Shown here one piece after another: positions 1-8,898 of a stretch of 33,005 nucleotides of DNA. The stretch lies in NCBI GenBank assembly GCA_947449305.1, contig CANFRA010000013.1, forward strand, positions 1 through 33,005, read 5' to 3'. Position numbers and translations under genes: made by a program. Under the pieces are notes generated by a model. That model saw only the letters and a list, made by a program, of their open reading frames with translations, ran no database searches and was not told where the DNA came from. Each line of letters starts with the position of its first letter. Position 1 is the first letter of the stretch. This DNA comes from Burkholderiaceae bacterium (GTDB lineage: Bacteria; Pseudomonadota; Gammaproteobacteria; Burkholderiales; Burkholderiaceae).

Positions 1-3000
1 AGCAATTATGTAACTGCTATCACAATCGGCAGCGGTACCGCAGTAATGAGCAACTACACTATTGCGCAAAGCTATAACAGTACATCTGGAACCACACAAA
101 ATACTGCGACTATTAATGCGAAGGCATTGACAATTACTGCCAATGATGTGAGCAATGCTACGTATGGCACTTCTTATGCACTGGGAACAACAGCCTTTAC
201 TAGCTCAGGCTTAGTCAGTGGCGACGCTGTTAGTGCAGTATCCCTAGCTTATGCTTCTACTAATACTGTTTCAGCAATCACTAACGCTGGAATCTATACC
301 GCTGGCATTGTTCCTAGTGCCGCTATTGGCAGTGGATTAGCTAACTATGCAATTACTTATGTGCCTGGTAATTTGACAGTAGGGCGAGCAACGTTAACAG
401 TTGCTCCAAATGCCATTACAACAGCATATAACGGCAATGCTTTAGATAATGCAGCGTATTCTCAAGCAATTGCTAATTACACTATTTCCGGATATAAGAA
501 CTCGGATTCTGTAGTGAACGTTCCTGTGACCCTGAGCGGAAGCATGGGCTTTAGTGGTGCTACTAACACTGTTGTGCAGAATGCCGCTAGCTATAGCCTA
601 GCTGTAGGAACCTTGGCTGGCAGCAGTAGTAATACGAACTACACAATTGCATTCGCAAATACTGCTAACAATGCCTATGTCATTACCCCGCTAACACTTT
701 CCATCTCCGCAACTAAAGTCTACGATGGCACAACAGCCTTTGCTGGTAGCGCCGTTACAGCAACTACCGGTATTGGTAATCAGGCCGTTGTCTTAACAGG
801 CTCAGCAACGGCTAATAGCGCTAATGTTCTTGGGGTGAGCAGTCTTAATACCACTGGCCTGCAGATTGCTAATGGGACAAATGGTGGTCTAGCGGTCAAC
901 TATGTGCTACCAGCCAGTACTGGTAATGTATCGATTACTCCAGCCCCAATTACAGTAACCATTGCCACCCAATCTAAGGTTTATGACGCAACTACTACAG
1001 CAAACTTAAGTGCTGGAACAAGTAGTAGCGCTGGCAGCTATCAGCTAAGTGGCTTTGCGACAGGACAGGGCGCTTATATCAATCAAACAAATGCAAACTA
1101 TGACAGCGTAGATGTTGCTGGCGCTACAACAGTTTCTACAACTTTAAGTAGTTCAAACTATATTGCTACAGGTAGTACTAATTTGTCGAACTACTCATTA
1201 CCTCTCTCTATTAGCGGTAGTGCTTCCATTACTCCAGCAACCCTCACCATGACTGCTAATGCTGCAGCTAAGTTTATTGGTCAGGCTGATCCATCCTTTA
1301 CTTACACCTTGTCAGGCTTAAAAGGCGCAGATACCTCTAGTGTGCTGATTAGCCCCTCTGTGACACGTCCGGCCGGTGATACAGCAGGTGCCACTTATAC
1401 CTTGACACCTAGTGCAACAGCTGCAAACTACACCATTGCTCCAGTAACATCGACATTTACGATCATTGCGCAAGGCCAGTTACTTCTCACTGTTGGTAAT
1501 ACATCCAGAGCCTACGGCACATTAACCTCTAGCAATATTGCGGCCTCAGCTCCAGTGACTGCTTCCTATTGCACTATCGGTAGCGACTGTTCTGCTCCAA
1601 ATATCGTGAGTCTATTGTTGACTCCAGGCTCTTCGGCCAATACTTGGATTGCGGTAGATGACAAAGTTGGCGCTGCCCAGGGGAATTACACCTTAACAGT
1701 GGCTCCGCCAACATTTACGGCTGCCAATAGCAGTAGCAGTGGCTACTTGAAGGTAGGTAACTATACCTTTACACCATCGACAACTGTTGTGACTAATGCT
1801 GGATACGCTACAAACTACGCTACTAGCTACCCAGTGCTCAGCGTACCAGGCACAATTTCTATTGCGCCATTGGCCTTGAACTTTAATACCTCAGTGCCAT
1901 CGAAGGTATATGACGCAACTAATGTGATCAATGGAATAAGTCTGGTTTCGGCTAATGCAAAATCAGGTGATCAACTAAGCCTGATTGGCTCGGGTGTATT
2001 TTCTGCAGCCAATGCCGGTACCAATTTGCCTTACACCATTAATAACGTTGCGATTAGCGGGGTGGATTCCAGTAACTACTCATTTAGCGGTAATGTCACA
2101 GGTAGTAAAGGCGTCATTACACAGGCGGCATTGACGGTGAGTGGTATTAGTGCAAATAATAAAGTGTATGACGCAACTCAGGCAGCTACTTTCTCGGGCA
2201 CCCCAAGTTTAATTGGGGTCATACAGGGTGATACCGCCACGATCGCTGGATCCCCAGTGGCTACCTTTGCTCAAGCTAATGTGGCAAATCACATTCCGGT
2301 TGCATTTGATAACACCAGCTTGACTTTAAGCAATTCGAATTACTACATTAGCGGTTTAACCCAGAATCAAACTGCCAGCATTACACCAGCACCGATTACA
2401 GTTACTGCCGCAAAGATATATGACGGTAACACCACAGTTGCATCATCCGGCTTAGTCATTGTTGGTATTGCTGGTCAAACTCTAGGCGCTAGTTCAGGTA
2501 GCGCCATTCTGACTAATCCCAACGTTGGAGCAGCAGGACTTCAGAGTTTAAGTAATCTTGTGCTGGTCAATGGTACCGGCCTCGCATCGAACTACACCGT
2601 AGTTAATCCCATATTTGGAAATGTCACTATTACCCCTGCGCCATTACTTATTACTGCAATTAATGATAGTAAGGTATATGGCAGCACAACGACAGCCAAT
2701 CATGCTACTTACAACGTGCTAGGGGTTGCAACGGGAGCTTCTGGATATTCAGTATCTGGTCTAATTACTGGTACTGCTGATGCAATCGGCTCAGTTACCC
2801 TTGCTAGCTCAGGTGGCCTCGCAAGTGCTGGCGTAAATAATGGCAATACTTATGTCATCACCCCAAGCGCAGCTGCAGGTAGTGGATTGACTAACTACAG
2901 TATTACTTATGTTGATGGTGCGATGACTATTACTCCAGCACCAATTACTGTGAATGCTACTGCTGCTTCAATAGTCTATGGATCTAGTGTGCCTAGCTTG

Positions 3001-6000
3001 GCTTATACCTATACAGGTTTAGTCAACGGCGATGCATCTGCAAACTTTAGTGGCAATCTTACAACAACAGTTCTAAGTAATTCTAATGTTGGATCCAATT
3101 ATCCTATTGGTCGCGGTACTTTAAATGTCTCCGGCGATTACTTTATAACGAGTTATGTACCGGCCAATATCACCGTTACCCCAGCGCCAATCACAGTCAC
3201 TGCATCAAAGGTGTATGACGGAAGTACGGCAGTTTCTGCTTCTGGTTTAACGATTGTTGGTGTAGCCGGTCAAACCCTTGGAGTTGCTTCTGGGAATGCT
3301 ATTTTGACAAACCCAGATGTTGGATCTGCGGCCCTACAAAGCATAAGCAATCTCGTGTTAGCCAATGGAACTGGTATTGCATCGAACTACACCATATTAA
3401 ATCCAGTATTTGGTGCAACAACGATTACCCCAGCACCATTAACTATCAATGCTACAGCTGCGTCGATGGTCTATGGCGGAACAGTGCCCAGCCTGACATA
3501 TACCTATACTGGATTGGTGGGTAGCGATACTACGGCCAATATCAGCGGAAACCTAACAGCAAGTGTCACTAGCACTTCGAGTGTGGGTACGAATTACCCC
3601 ATTGGCCGAGGTACATTGGCCGTTAGCGGCAACTACGCCATCGCAAACTATGTGCCAGCGAATATCACTATTACTCCAGCGCCACTCACGATTACTTCCC
3701 TAGTTGATAGTAAGGTGTACGGAAATACTAGCACTTCAAGTAGCATTACTTATAGCGGTAGCGGGACAGTATCTGGATCAGCGGGATACAGTGTCTCTGG
3801 TCTACTCAATAGTGATACCGTTAGTGCCGTGACGCTAAGTAGCCCTGGTGGCTTAGCAAGTGCATCAGTCAACGGTGGCACTCCATACGCTATCACTCCA
3901 AGTGCGGCTGTAGGCACTGGTTTATCGAACTACTCCATTAGCTATATCAATGGTCAACTGACCGTTACACCAAGGCCGCTGACTATCGTTATAGACAATA
4001 AGAGCATGGTATACGGCGCATCTGCCTTGCCTAATCTTACTTACTCGATTGCTGGGCAAGGATTGGTAAATGGTGATTCGATCAATGTTGCCTTAAGCAC
4101 AACAGCGACAGCTTACAGCGGTGTTGCTGGGTCTGCTTCTAACGTTGGTATGTATCAAATTAACGCAGCGCCTGCAAGCAACCCCAATTACACCTTCAGT
4201 GCACCTGCCAGAACACTTACCGTTACACCAGCAAATCTTACGATTACCGCAACTAATCAAACGACGACCTATGGCTCTCCACTGGTCCTATCTCAATCAG
4301 CCTTGACGACTTCAGGCCTTGTTAATGGAGACTATGTCACTGCAGCAACTATTTTGAGTGATGCAACCCAGACAGGTCAGAGTGGTGGTAATAGCCAAGT
4401 TGTTTCTGGCCTCATTAATGCTGGAAGTTATGCATCCAACTTGCTCATTAGCAATGCCGGCGGATTAGGTTTATCTAATTACAATATTACTTACGTTAAG
4501 GCAAATTTGACCGTCAACAAAGCAATCTTGACGGTCTCTGCAGTGAGTGATGGTAAGTTCATTACCCAGACTGATACAGTCGGCTCTGCAACAAATTGTG
4601 GCTCCGGTTGCGTAGGTGGTTATGCTGGCGTAGCTTATTCTGGATTTGTAAATTCTGATAATGCTAGCAATGGCGCAATCACAGGTCAGGTGACAGTGAC
4701 TCGTAGCGATGCAAACAGCAGCTCTAGTAATGCAATTGGCCTTCACGCCGGCGTCCTGATACCTGGCGGTATATCTTCTACTAACTACATCATTGTTCCT
4801 AGAAATGGTGATTACACCGTATCCCCGGCAAATCAATTGGTTATTAAGGCTGGACTGGTTAATACGGTCTATGGAACAACGCCAAACTACGGCACTGTAT
4901 CTGCCGCATACATGACCTATGACAGCAATAACAACCCACAAGTCTTGGCCAATCTGTCAGTGAATATGAGCAGTAATGTTGTGACTGTAAATGACAATCT
5001 TGGTACAACGGCTACATTTACCCTAACTGCTAACCCTGCAATTTTGAGCGGCTCAGGCAATATCAATGTTGGTAGCTATAGCATCAGTAACCAAAGTTCC
5101 AATGGAATTGGTATCACCAATCAGACAATTACTGGCAATAACTTCAGTAACGGTATAGTGGTAATGGGCCATCTCAATGTAACTCCGAAGGTTCTCAGTT
5201 TTTCTGATCTTGGTATTACTGGCGCTAGCAAGGTATACGACGGCTCTGTATACATGACTAATTTAGCTTTAACGACTAGCACTAGTGGATATGTGGGTGC
5301 CGATAATGTGCAGGCGCTTGCAACAGGTACCTTCAATACGAAAAATGTGGGTACAGCAATAGGCTATACCGTGGGCATTACCTTCACAGGTGCTGATGCT
5401 GCAAATTATGTAGTGTCGGGTGGAGCAGTTTATGTAGCGGGCGGCAATGGCTCTGATGGCCCGGCTAATGGCACGATTACTCAGCTCAATTCTGTAACCT
5501 ACACTGGCCCATCTGGAGGTAACTGGTCTAACCCAGCAAATTGGACCACAACCGGTACTGCCGCAATCGGGGCCGTTCCAACACAATCCAGTTATGGTCC
5601 AAGCGGCGGTACTCCAAACGTCGCTAATGTCATTATTCCTGTGGGTAAGAGTGTTGTATATGACGCAGCTGTCGGCACACCTGTTACTTCCAGTGTGACC
5701 GATAACGGCAATCTCAGTTTCAACTTGCCAAGTGCAGAAACCATTGCGATGCCGATCAGTGGCAGCGGCTCCGTGACGATTACTGGATTAGGCAGAATTA
5801 CCCTAACTGGTAACAACGCTTACAGCGGCCAGACTATTCTGCATTCTGGTACTAGCTTGATTGCTGGCTCTAATACCGCTATTGGTATCGGCAATATTCA
5901 ATCCAACAATGGGTCCTTCGGTACTGCCAATGGAGTAGTGCTATCCAGTCTAAATGTGAGTGGTCCGCTGACGCTATTAAGTGATATTTCTACTTCAGGA

Positions 6001-7497
6001 AGCCAGTCATACGAAAATTTGACCTTAGACTCAACAACGACTTTGACATCACTGGGCAATGGCAATATCAATCTTTTAGGAACTATAGATGGTGCGGTAG
6101 ACAAAACACAATCATTAGCAGTCAATGCTGGCTCAGGAGTAGTAACGCTTGGCGGTAGTATTGGCTCCGCCGCGCGTTTGAATTCTCTGGCGATCACTGG
6201 ATCTAGAATCAACATCTTGTCTGATGTATTAACCGCTGCGCAGCAGACCTATAACGGCAGCGTCTTTATTGGAGACTCTTCCTATATAGGTCGAACACCT
6301 ACTGTTGGCTTCTTGTTCTCTGGGTACAGCAGATACTTCCAGTATTCAAACTCAACGATTACTAGTACGATTACATATCTCAATAGCAATCCAATCTACG
6401 TTCGTACGATGGTGTCTGAGGATCCAAGTATTACCTTTAATGGATCTGTAAATGACTTGATTACGGATACCCACACCTTATTAGTAGCAGCAATAGCACC
6501 TGGTAATTCAAATGCTTCAAGCGCTGCTTCTAGTATCAACTTTGCCGGCTCCGTTGGCAATTTATCTCCGCTTTATAGTCTGAATGTTCAGGTGGTTGTC
6601 AGTCAGTCTCAAGAAAATGCAATATCTAATTATGTTGGCACAATCAGTCTTACTGGCAATATTGCAACGTATTCTGATCAAACCTATCGTGCGAGTGCGA
6701 TGACGGCTCAAGCTAGCACCCAACCTGGAACCGTGACATTCTCAATTTATGACCCTGCTGCAAGCATTAATTACTTGCTACCTTTGCAAACTAATGGTGC
6801 TGGTGCTGGCCAAATGAATTTGCAAAATCCAAGCAGCCTAGATGCCTTAGTGATTAATGGCACGAATAACTATGCTTTGGTTCAAAATCAAAACGGGCTA
6901 AATAATTGGGGTGCTCCAGCAACCATTACCGATGCCTTGGGTTATGCGCCACCAGTTTATGTGCCACCAGCAATTCCAAGCAGTCAAAATACAGCATCTG
7001 CAATTCAGGATATTGCTAATTTCATTATGAATACTGCTGCACAGAGTAGAGCAGCGGTTAGTGTTGCCATGAGTTCTCCAGTGAGCTCACCCAATACAGA
7101 AGTTCGTATTGCTGATATGGTGTTACATAGCGGAAATATGCCAATACCAAATCCGGGCGAGGGCATGTTGAATGTCCTCATTAAGATTAATTTGGGTGGT
7201 CAGGTGGTAACTTTGAGTCGTTCGGCTACCGTGAAAGACTTTAAATTTTCTGTTCCAGAAGAATTGCTGCCACCATCAATTATCTCAACAAAAAATCGTT
7301 CTGATGAATTAGTAGAGAGAGCTGTTCAAGCTAATGGCGAACCGCTACCAAGTTGGATTAAGTATGATCCAGAGACAAATACCTTTATTGCTAATGAAGT
7401 ACCTGCAGGCGCTAAGGCAATAGATATTCGGATTCAGACAATCAAGGACGGTAAGGTCTTGGAAGAATCCCCACCGATCACCATTGATGCCAAATAG
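1..7497 (+). CDS. Giant repetitive exoprotein/adhesin with MBG/YDG-type repeats (5' end outside window)
   Basis: The frame is open from base 1, so the ATG at 46 is internal and about 2,498 residues of a longer protein are visible. The protein is rich in Ser, Thr, Ala, Gly and Asn. It is a string of roughly 80-100 residue beta-rich units joined by ITPAP-like linkers, each starting with a KVYDG, KVYDAT or xxVYG motif, as in the MBG and YDG domain families of secreted adhesins. Around 5490-5860 is a GNWSNPANW stretch and a single PATR-like repeat (LTGNNAYSGQT). A distinct tail from about 6950 ends in an Ig/cadherin-like segment (LPSWIKYDPETNTF). There is no autotransporter barrel, LPXTG motif or C-terminal membrane helix, so a TpsA/FhaB-type exoprotein whose signal and TPS domain lie upstream is the best reading; that part is inference. 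Only four cysteines are seen, in two close pairs. The stop abuts the convergent phosphomutase gene. Confidence 0.85.
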   Translation, partial: SNYVTAITIGSGTAVMSNYTIAQSYNSTSGTTQNTATINAKALTITANDVSNATYGTSYALGTTAFTSSGLVSGDAVSAVSLAYASTNTVSAITNAGIYTAGIVPSAAIGSGLANYAITYVPGNLTVGRATLTVAPNAITTAYNGNALDNAAYSQAIANYTISGYKNSDSVVNVPVTLSGSMGFSGATNTVVQNAASYSLAVGTLAGSSSNTNYTIAFANTANNAYVITPLTLSISATKVYDGTTAFAGSAVTATTGIGNQAVVLTGSATANSANVLGVSSLNTTGLQIANGTNGGLAVNYVLPASTGNVSITPAPITVTIATQSKVYDATTTANLSAGTSSSAGSYQLSGFATGQGAYINQTNANYDSVDVAGATTVSTTLSSSNYIATGSTNLSNYSLPLSISGSASITPATLTMTANAAAKFIGQADPSFTYTLSGLKGADTSSVLISPSVTRPAGDTAGATYTLTPSATAANYTIAPVTSTFTIIAQGQLLLTVGNTSRAYGTLTSSNIAASAPVTASYCTIGSDCSAPNIVSLLLTPGSSANTWIAVDDKVGAAQGNYTLTVAPPTFTAANSSSSGYLKVGNYTFTPSTTVVTNAGYATNYATSYPVLSVPGTISIAPLALNFNTSVPSKVYDATNVINGISLVSANAKSGDQLSLIGSGVFSAANAGTNLPYTINNVAISGVDSSNYSFSGNVTGSKGVITQAALTVSGISANNKVYDATQAATFSGTPSLIGVIQGDTATIAGSPVATFAQANVANHIPVAFDNTSLTLSNSNYYISGLTQNQTASITPAPITVTAAKIYDGNTTVASSGLVIVGIAGQTLGASSGSAILTNPNVGAAGLQSLSNLVLVNGTGLASNYTVVNPIFGNVTITPAPLLITAINDSKVYGSTTTANHATYNVLGVATGASGYSVSGLITGTADAIGSVTLASSGGLASAGVNNGNTYVITPSAAAGSGLTNYSITYVDGAMTITPAPITVNATAASIVYGSSVPSLAYTYTGLVNGDASANFSGNLTTTVLSNSNVGSNYPIGRGTLNVSGDYFITSYVPANITVTPAPITVTASKVYDGSTAVSASGLTIVGVAGQTLGVASGNAILTNPDVGSAALQSISNLVLANGTGIASNYTILNPVFGATTITPAPLTINATAASMVYGGTVPSLTYTYTGLVGSDTTANISGNLTASVTSTSSVGTNYPIGRGTLAVSGNYAIANYVPANITITPAPLTITSLVDSKVYGNTSTSSSITYSGSGTVSGSAGYSVSGLLNSDTVSAVTLSSPGGLASASVNGGTPYAITPSAAVGTGLSNYSISYINGQLTVTPRPLTIVIDNKSMVYGASALPNLTYSIAGQGLVNGDSINVALSTTATAYSGVAGSASNVGMYQINAAPASNPNYTFSAPARTLTVTPANLTITATNQTTTYGSPLVLSQSALTTSGLVNGDYVTAATILSDATQTGQSGGNSQVVSGLINAGSYASNLLISNAGGLGLSNYNITYVKANLTVNKAILTVSAVSDGKFITQTDTVGSATNCGSGCVGGYAGVAYSGFVNSDNASNGAITGQVTVTRSDANSSSSNAIGLHAGVLIPGGISSTNYIIVPRNGDYTVSPANQLVIKAGLVNTVYGTTPNYGTVSAAYMTYDSNNNPQVLANLSVNMSSNVVTVNDNLGTTATFTLTANPAILSGSGNINVGSYSISNQSSNGIGITNQTITGNNFSNGIVVMGHLNVTPKVLSFSDLGITGASKVYDGSVYMTNLALTTSTSGYVGADNVQALATGTFNTKNVGTAIGYTVGITFTGADAANYVVSGGAVYVAGGNGSDGPANGTITQLNSVTYTGPSGGNWSNPANWTTTGTAAIGAVPTQSSYGPSGGTPNVANVIIPVGKSVVYDAAVGTPVTSSVTDNGNLSFNLPSAETIAMPISGSGSVTITGLGRITLTGNNAYSGQTILHSGTSLIAGSNTAIGIGNIQSNNGSFGTANGVVLSSLNVSGPLTLLSDISTSGSQSYENLTLDSTTTLTSLGNGNINLLGTIDGAVDKTQSLAVNAGSGVVTLGGSIGSAARLNSLAITGSRINILSDVLTAAQQTYNGSVFIGDSSYIGRTPTVGFLFSGYSRYFQYSNSTITSTITYLNSNPIYVRTMVSEDPSITFNGSVNDLITDTHTLLVAAIAPGNSNASSAASSINFAGSVGNLSPLYSLNVQVVVSQSQENAISNYVGTISLTGNIATYSDQTYRASAMTAQASTQPGTVTFSIYDPAASINYLLPLQTNGAGAGQMNLQNPSSLDALVINGTNNYALVQNQNGLNNWGAPATITDALGYAPPVYVPPAIPSSQNTASAIQDIANFIMNTAAQSRAAVSVAMSSPVSSPNTEVRIADMVLHSGNMPIPNPGEGMLNVLIKINLGGQVVTLSRSATVKDFKFSVPEELLPPSIISTKNRSDELVERAVQANGEPLPSWIKYDPETNTFIANEVPAGAKAIDIRIQTIKDGKVLEESPPITIDAK
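2389..3972 (+). repeat. Shuffled module block A-B-C-A-C-B inside the adhesin gene
   Basis: Six consecutive in-frame modules occur as three related pairs. A1 is 2389-2637 and A2 is 3184-3432 (both 249 bases; share SKVYDGS/AKIYDGN, the IVGxAGQTLG core and the ASNYT ending). B1 is 2638-2937 and B2 is 3679-3972 (share DSKVYG, GYSVSGL, ITPSAA and NYSI). C1 is 2938-3183 and C2 is 3433-3678 (both 246 bases; share the VYG start, TYTGLV and NYPIGRGTL). Lengths within A and C are identical and module borders fall at the proline-rich APxT linkers. The order A-B-C-A-C-B is not a plain tandem duplication, since the second half has B and C exchanged. Confidence 0.85.
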
Positions 7498-7514
7498 CCG
7501 TTAGTTAAAACGGC
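7497..7514. terminator. Weak hairpin between convergent adhesin and phosphomutase genes
   Basis: GCCGTT (7497-7502) pairs with AACGGC (7509-7514) across a six-base loop. The hairpin spans both stop codons, the adhesin TAG and the opposing TAA. Neither strand has a proper T-run after the stem, so this may be a weak bidirectional terminator or a chance hairpin in a 7-base intergenic gap. Confidence 0.3.
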
Positions 7515-8890
7515 AGCTTTGCATCTGGCTTAGCAGCCAACAGTACAGCCTTAAATTCTGCCTGAATGCGGGCAATCGCTGCTTCACTATCTGCCTCAAA
7601 GCGCATCACCACCACTGGGGTGGTATTGGATGGTCTGGCAAGACCAAAGCCATCAGCGTATTCCACGCGCACTCCATCAATCGTATTGATGGACTCGGAA
7701 GTAGGGAACTTGGCATTAGCCTTAATAGTTTCTAGTAAAGCAAAAGGCTCACCCTCAGCACAAGCTAGTTGTAATTCTGGTGTGCAGATTGCATTAGGCA
7801 AGTCATTCAATGTCTTATTTGGATCTTTTTCCTTGGAGAGGATCTCAAGCAAACGTGCGCCTGTATATAGACCATCATCAAAGCCAAACCAGCGGTCTTT
7901 AAAGAAAATATGACCCGACATTTCACCGGCGAGAGGTGCGCCCGTTTCTTTAAGCTTGGCTTTCACTAAGGAGTGACCTGTTTTCCACATCAAGGGAACG
8001 CCGCCATGCTCTTTCACATAAGTTGCCAAATTACGAGTGCACTTCACGTCATAAATAATCTGGCCGCCAGGATTACGGGACAGTACATCCTTGGCAAAGA
8101 GCATCATTTGACGATCTGGAAAGATCACTTGCCCATCTTTAGTGACAACACCTAAGCGATCGGCATCACCGTCAAAGGCAAGACCCAATTCATTATCGGT
8201 AGTCTGTAAGTTTTTGATCAGGTCCTGTAAGTTCTCAATATGCGCGGGATCTGGATGGTGATTCGGAAAATGGCCATCGACCTCACAAAAGAGTTCTTGA
8301 ACTTCACAGCCTAGAGCTCTAAATAACTTACCAGCAAATGCGCCACCCACGCCATTGCCGCAATCGACTGCAATTTTCATAGGGCGAGCCAACTTCACAT
8401 CACCCACAATGTGATTTAAATACATCGGGAAGATATCAAAAGTACTGCGGACTCCTTGCCCCGAAATAAATTTCTTGGCTTGAATGCGCTGACGTAAAGC
8501 CTGAATCTGATCACCGTAAATTGCAGCGCCACCTAAGACCATTTTGAAACCGTTGTAGTTTGGTGGGTTATGACTGCCAGTAATCATGATCCCAGACTGA
8601 GGCTTCTTACCATCAAGTACTTGGTTGGTACCAAAGTACACCATCGGTGTAGCCACCATGCCTAGGTCAATGACGTTAATACCAGTTGATAACAAGCCCT
8701 CAGTAAGCGCCCCTATTAAAGCGGGGCCAGATAGACGTCCATCACGACCAATGACAATCTCAGTCTCCCCAAGCTCACGCATCTCAGTTCCAAAAGCCTG
8801 GCCAATGAGTTTGGCAATCGATGGATCTAGGGTCTCATCAATAATGCCGCGGATGTCATAAGCTTTAAAAATAGATGGCGATAACTGCAC
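7505..8890 (-). CDS. Phosphomannomutase/phosphoglucomutase
   Basis: Alpha-D-phosphohexomutase, cytosolic. It interconverts hexose 6-phosphates and 1-phosphates, supplying mannose-1-P or glucose-1-P for surface polysaccharide and sugar-nucleotide synthesis. All four family signatures are present: the catalytic phosphoserine loop TGSHNPPN with Ser106, the metal loop DGDADR (240-245), the sugar-specificity loop GEMSGH (322-327) and the phosphate-binding loop RPSNTTP (419-425). The length of 461 residues matches AlgC-type PMM/PGM enzymes, and GEMSGH fits the dual mannose/glucose group. The ATG lies 8 bases downstream of the pgi stop, so the two genes are very likely co-transcribed and share the fructose-6-P/glucose-6-P pool. 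I did not assign algC or manB because the sequence alone does not settle the preferred sugar. Confidence 0.93.
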   Translation of the reverse strand: MQLSPSIFKAYDIRGIIDETLDPSIAKLIGQAFGTEMRELGETEIVIGRDGRLSGPALIGALTEGLLSTGINVIDLGMVATPMVYFGTNQVLDGKKPQSGIMITGSHNPPNYNGFKMVLGGAAIYGDQIQALRQRIQAKKFISGQGVRSTFDIFPMYLNHIVGDVKLARPMKIAVDCGNGVGGAFAGKLFRALGCEVQELFCEVDGHFPNHHPDPAHIENLQDLIKNLQTTDNELGLAFDGDADRLGVVTKDGQVIFPDRQMMLFAKDVLSRNPGGQIIYDVKCTRNLATYVKEHGGVPLMWKTGHSLVKAKLKETGAPLAGEMSGHIFFKDRWFGFDDGLYTGARLLEILSKEKDPNKTLNDLPNAICTPELQLACAEGEPFALLETIKANAKFPTSESINTIDGVRVEYADGFGLARPSNTTPVVVMRFEADSEAAIARIQAEFKAVLLAAKPDAKLPF

Positions 8891-8898
8891 GGTTAATC

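Noticed and set aside
2389-3972. CRISPR-like periodicity
   Set aside because: The repeats are 246-300 bases, in frame and diverged, so they are protein modules and not short identical repeats with unique spacers.
4471-4941. 156-codon minus-strand frame inside the adhesin
   Set aside because: It is Cys- and Ile-rich noise of the kind expected opposite a Ser/Thr/Asn-rich repetitive gene, with no promoter or homology visible.
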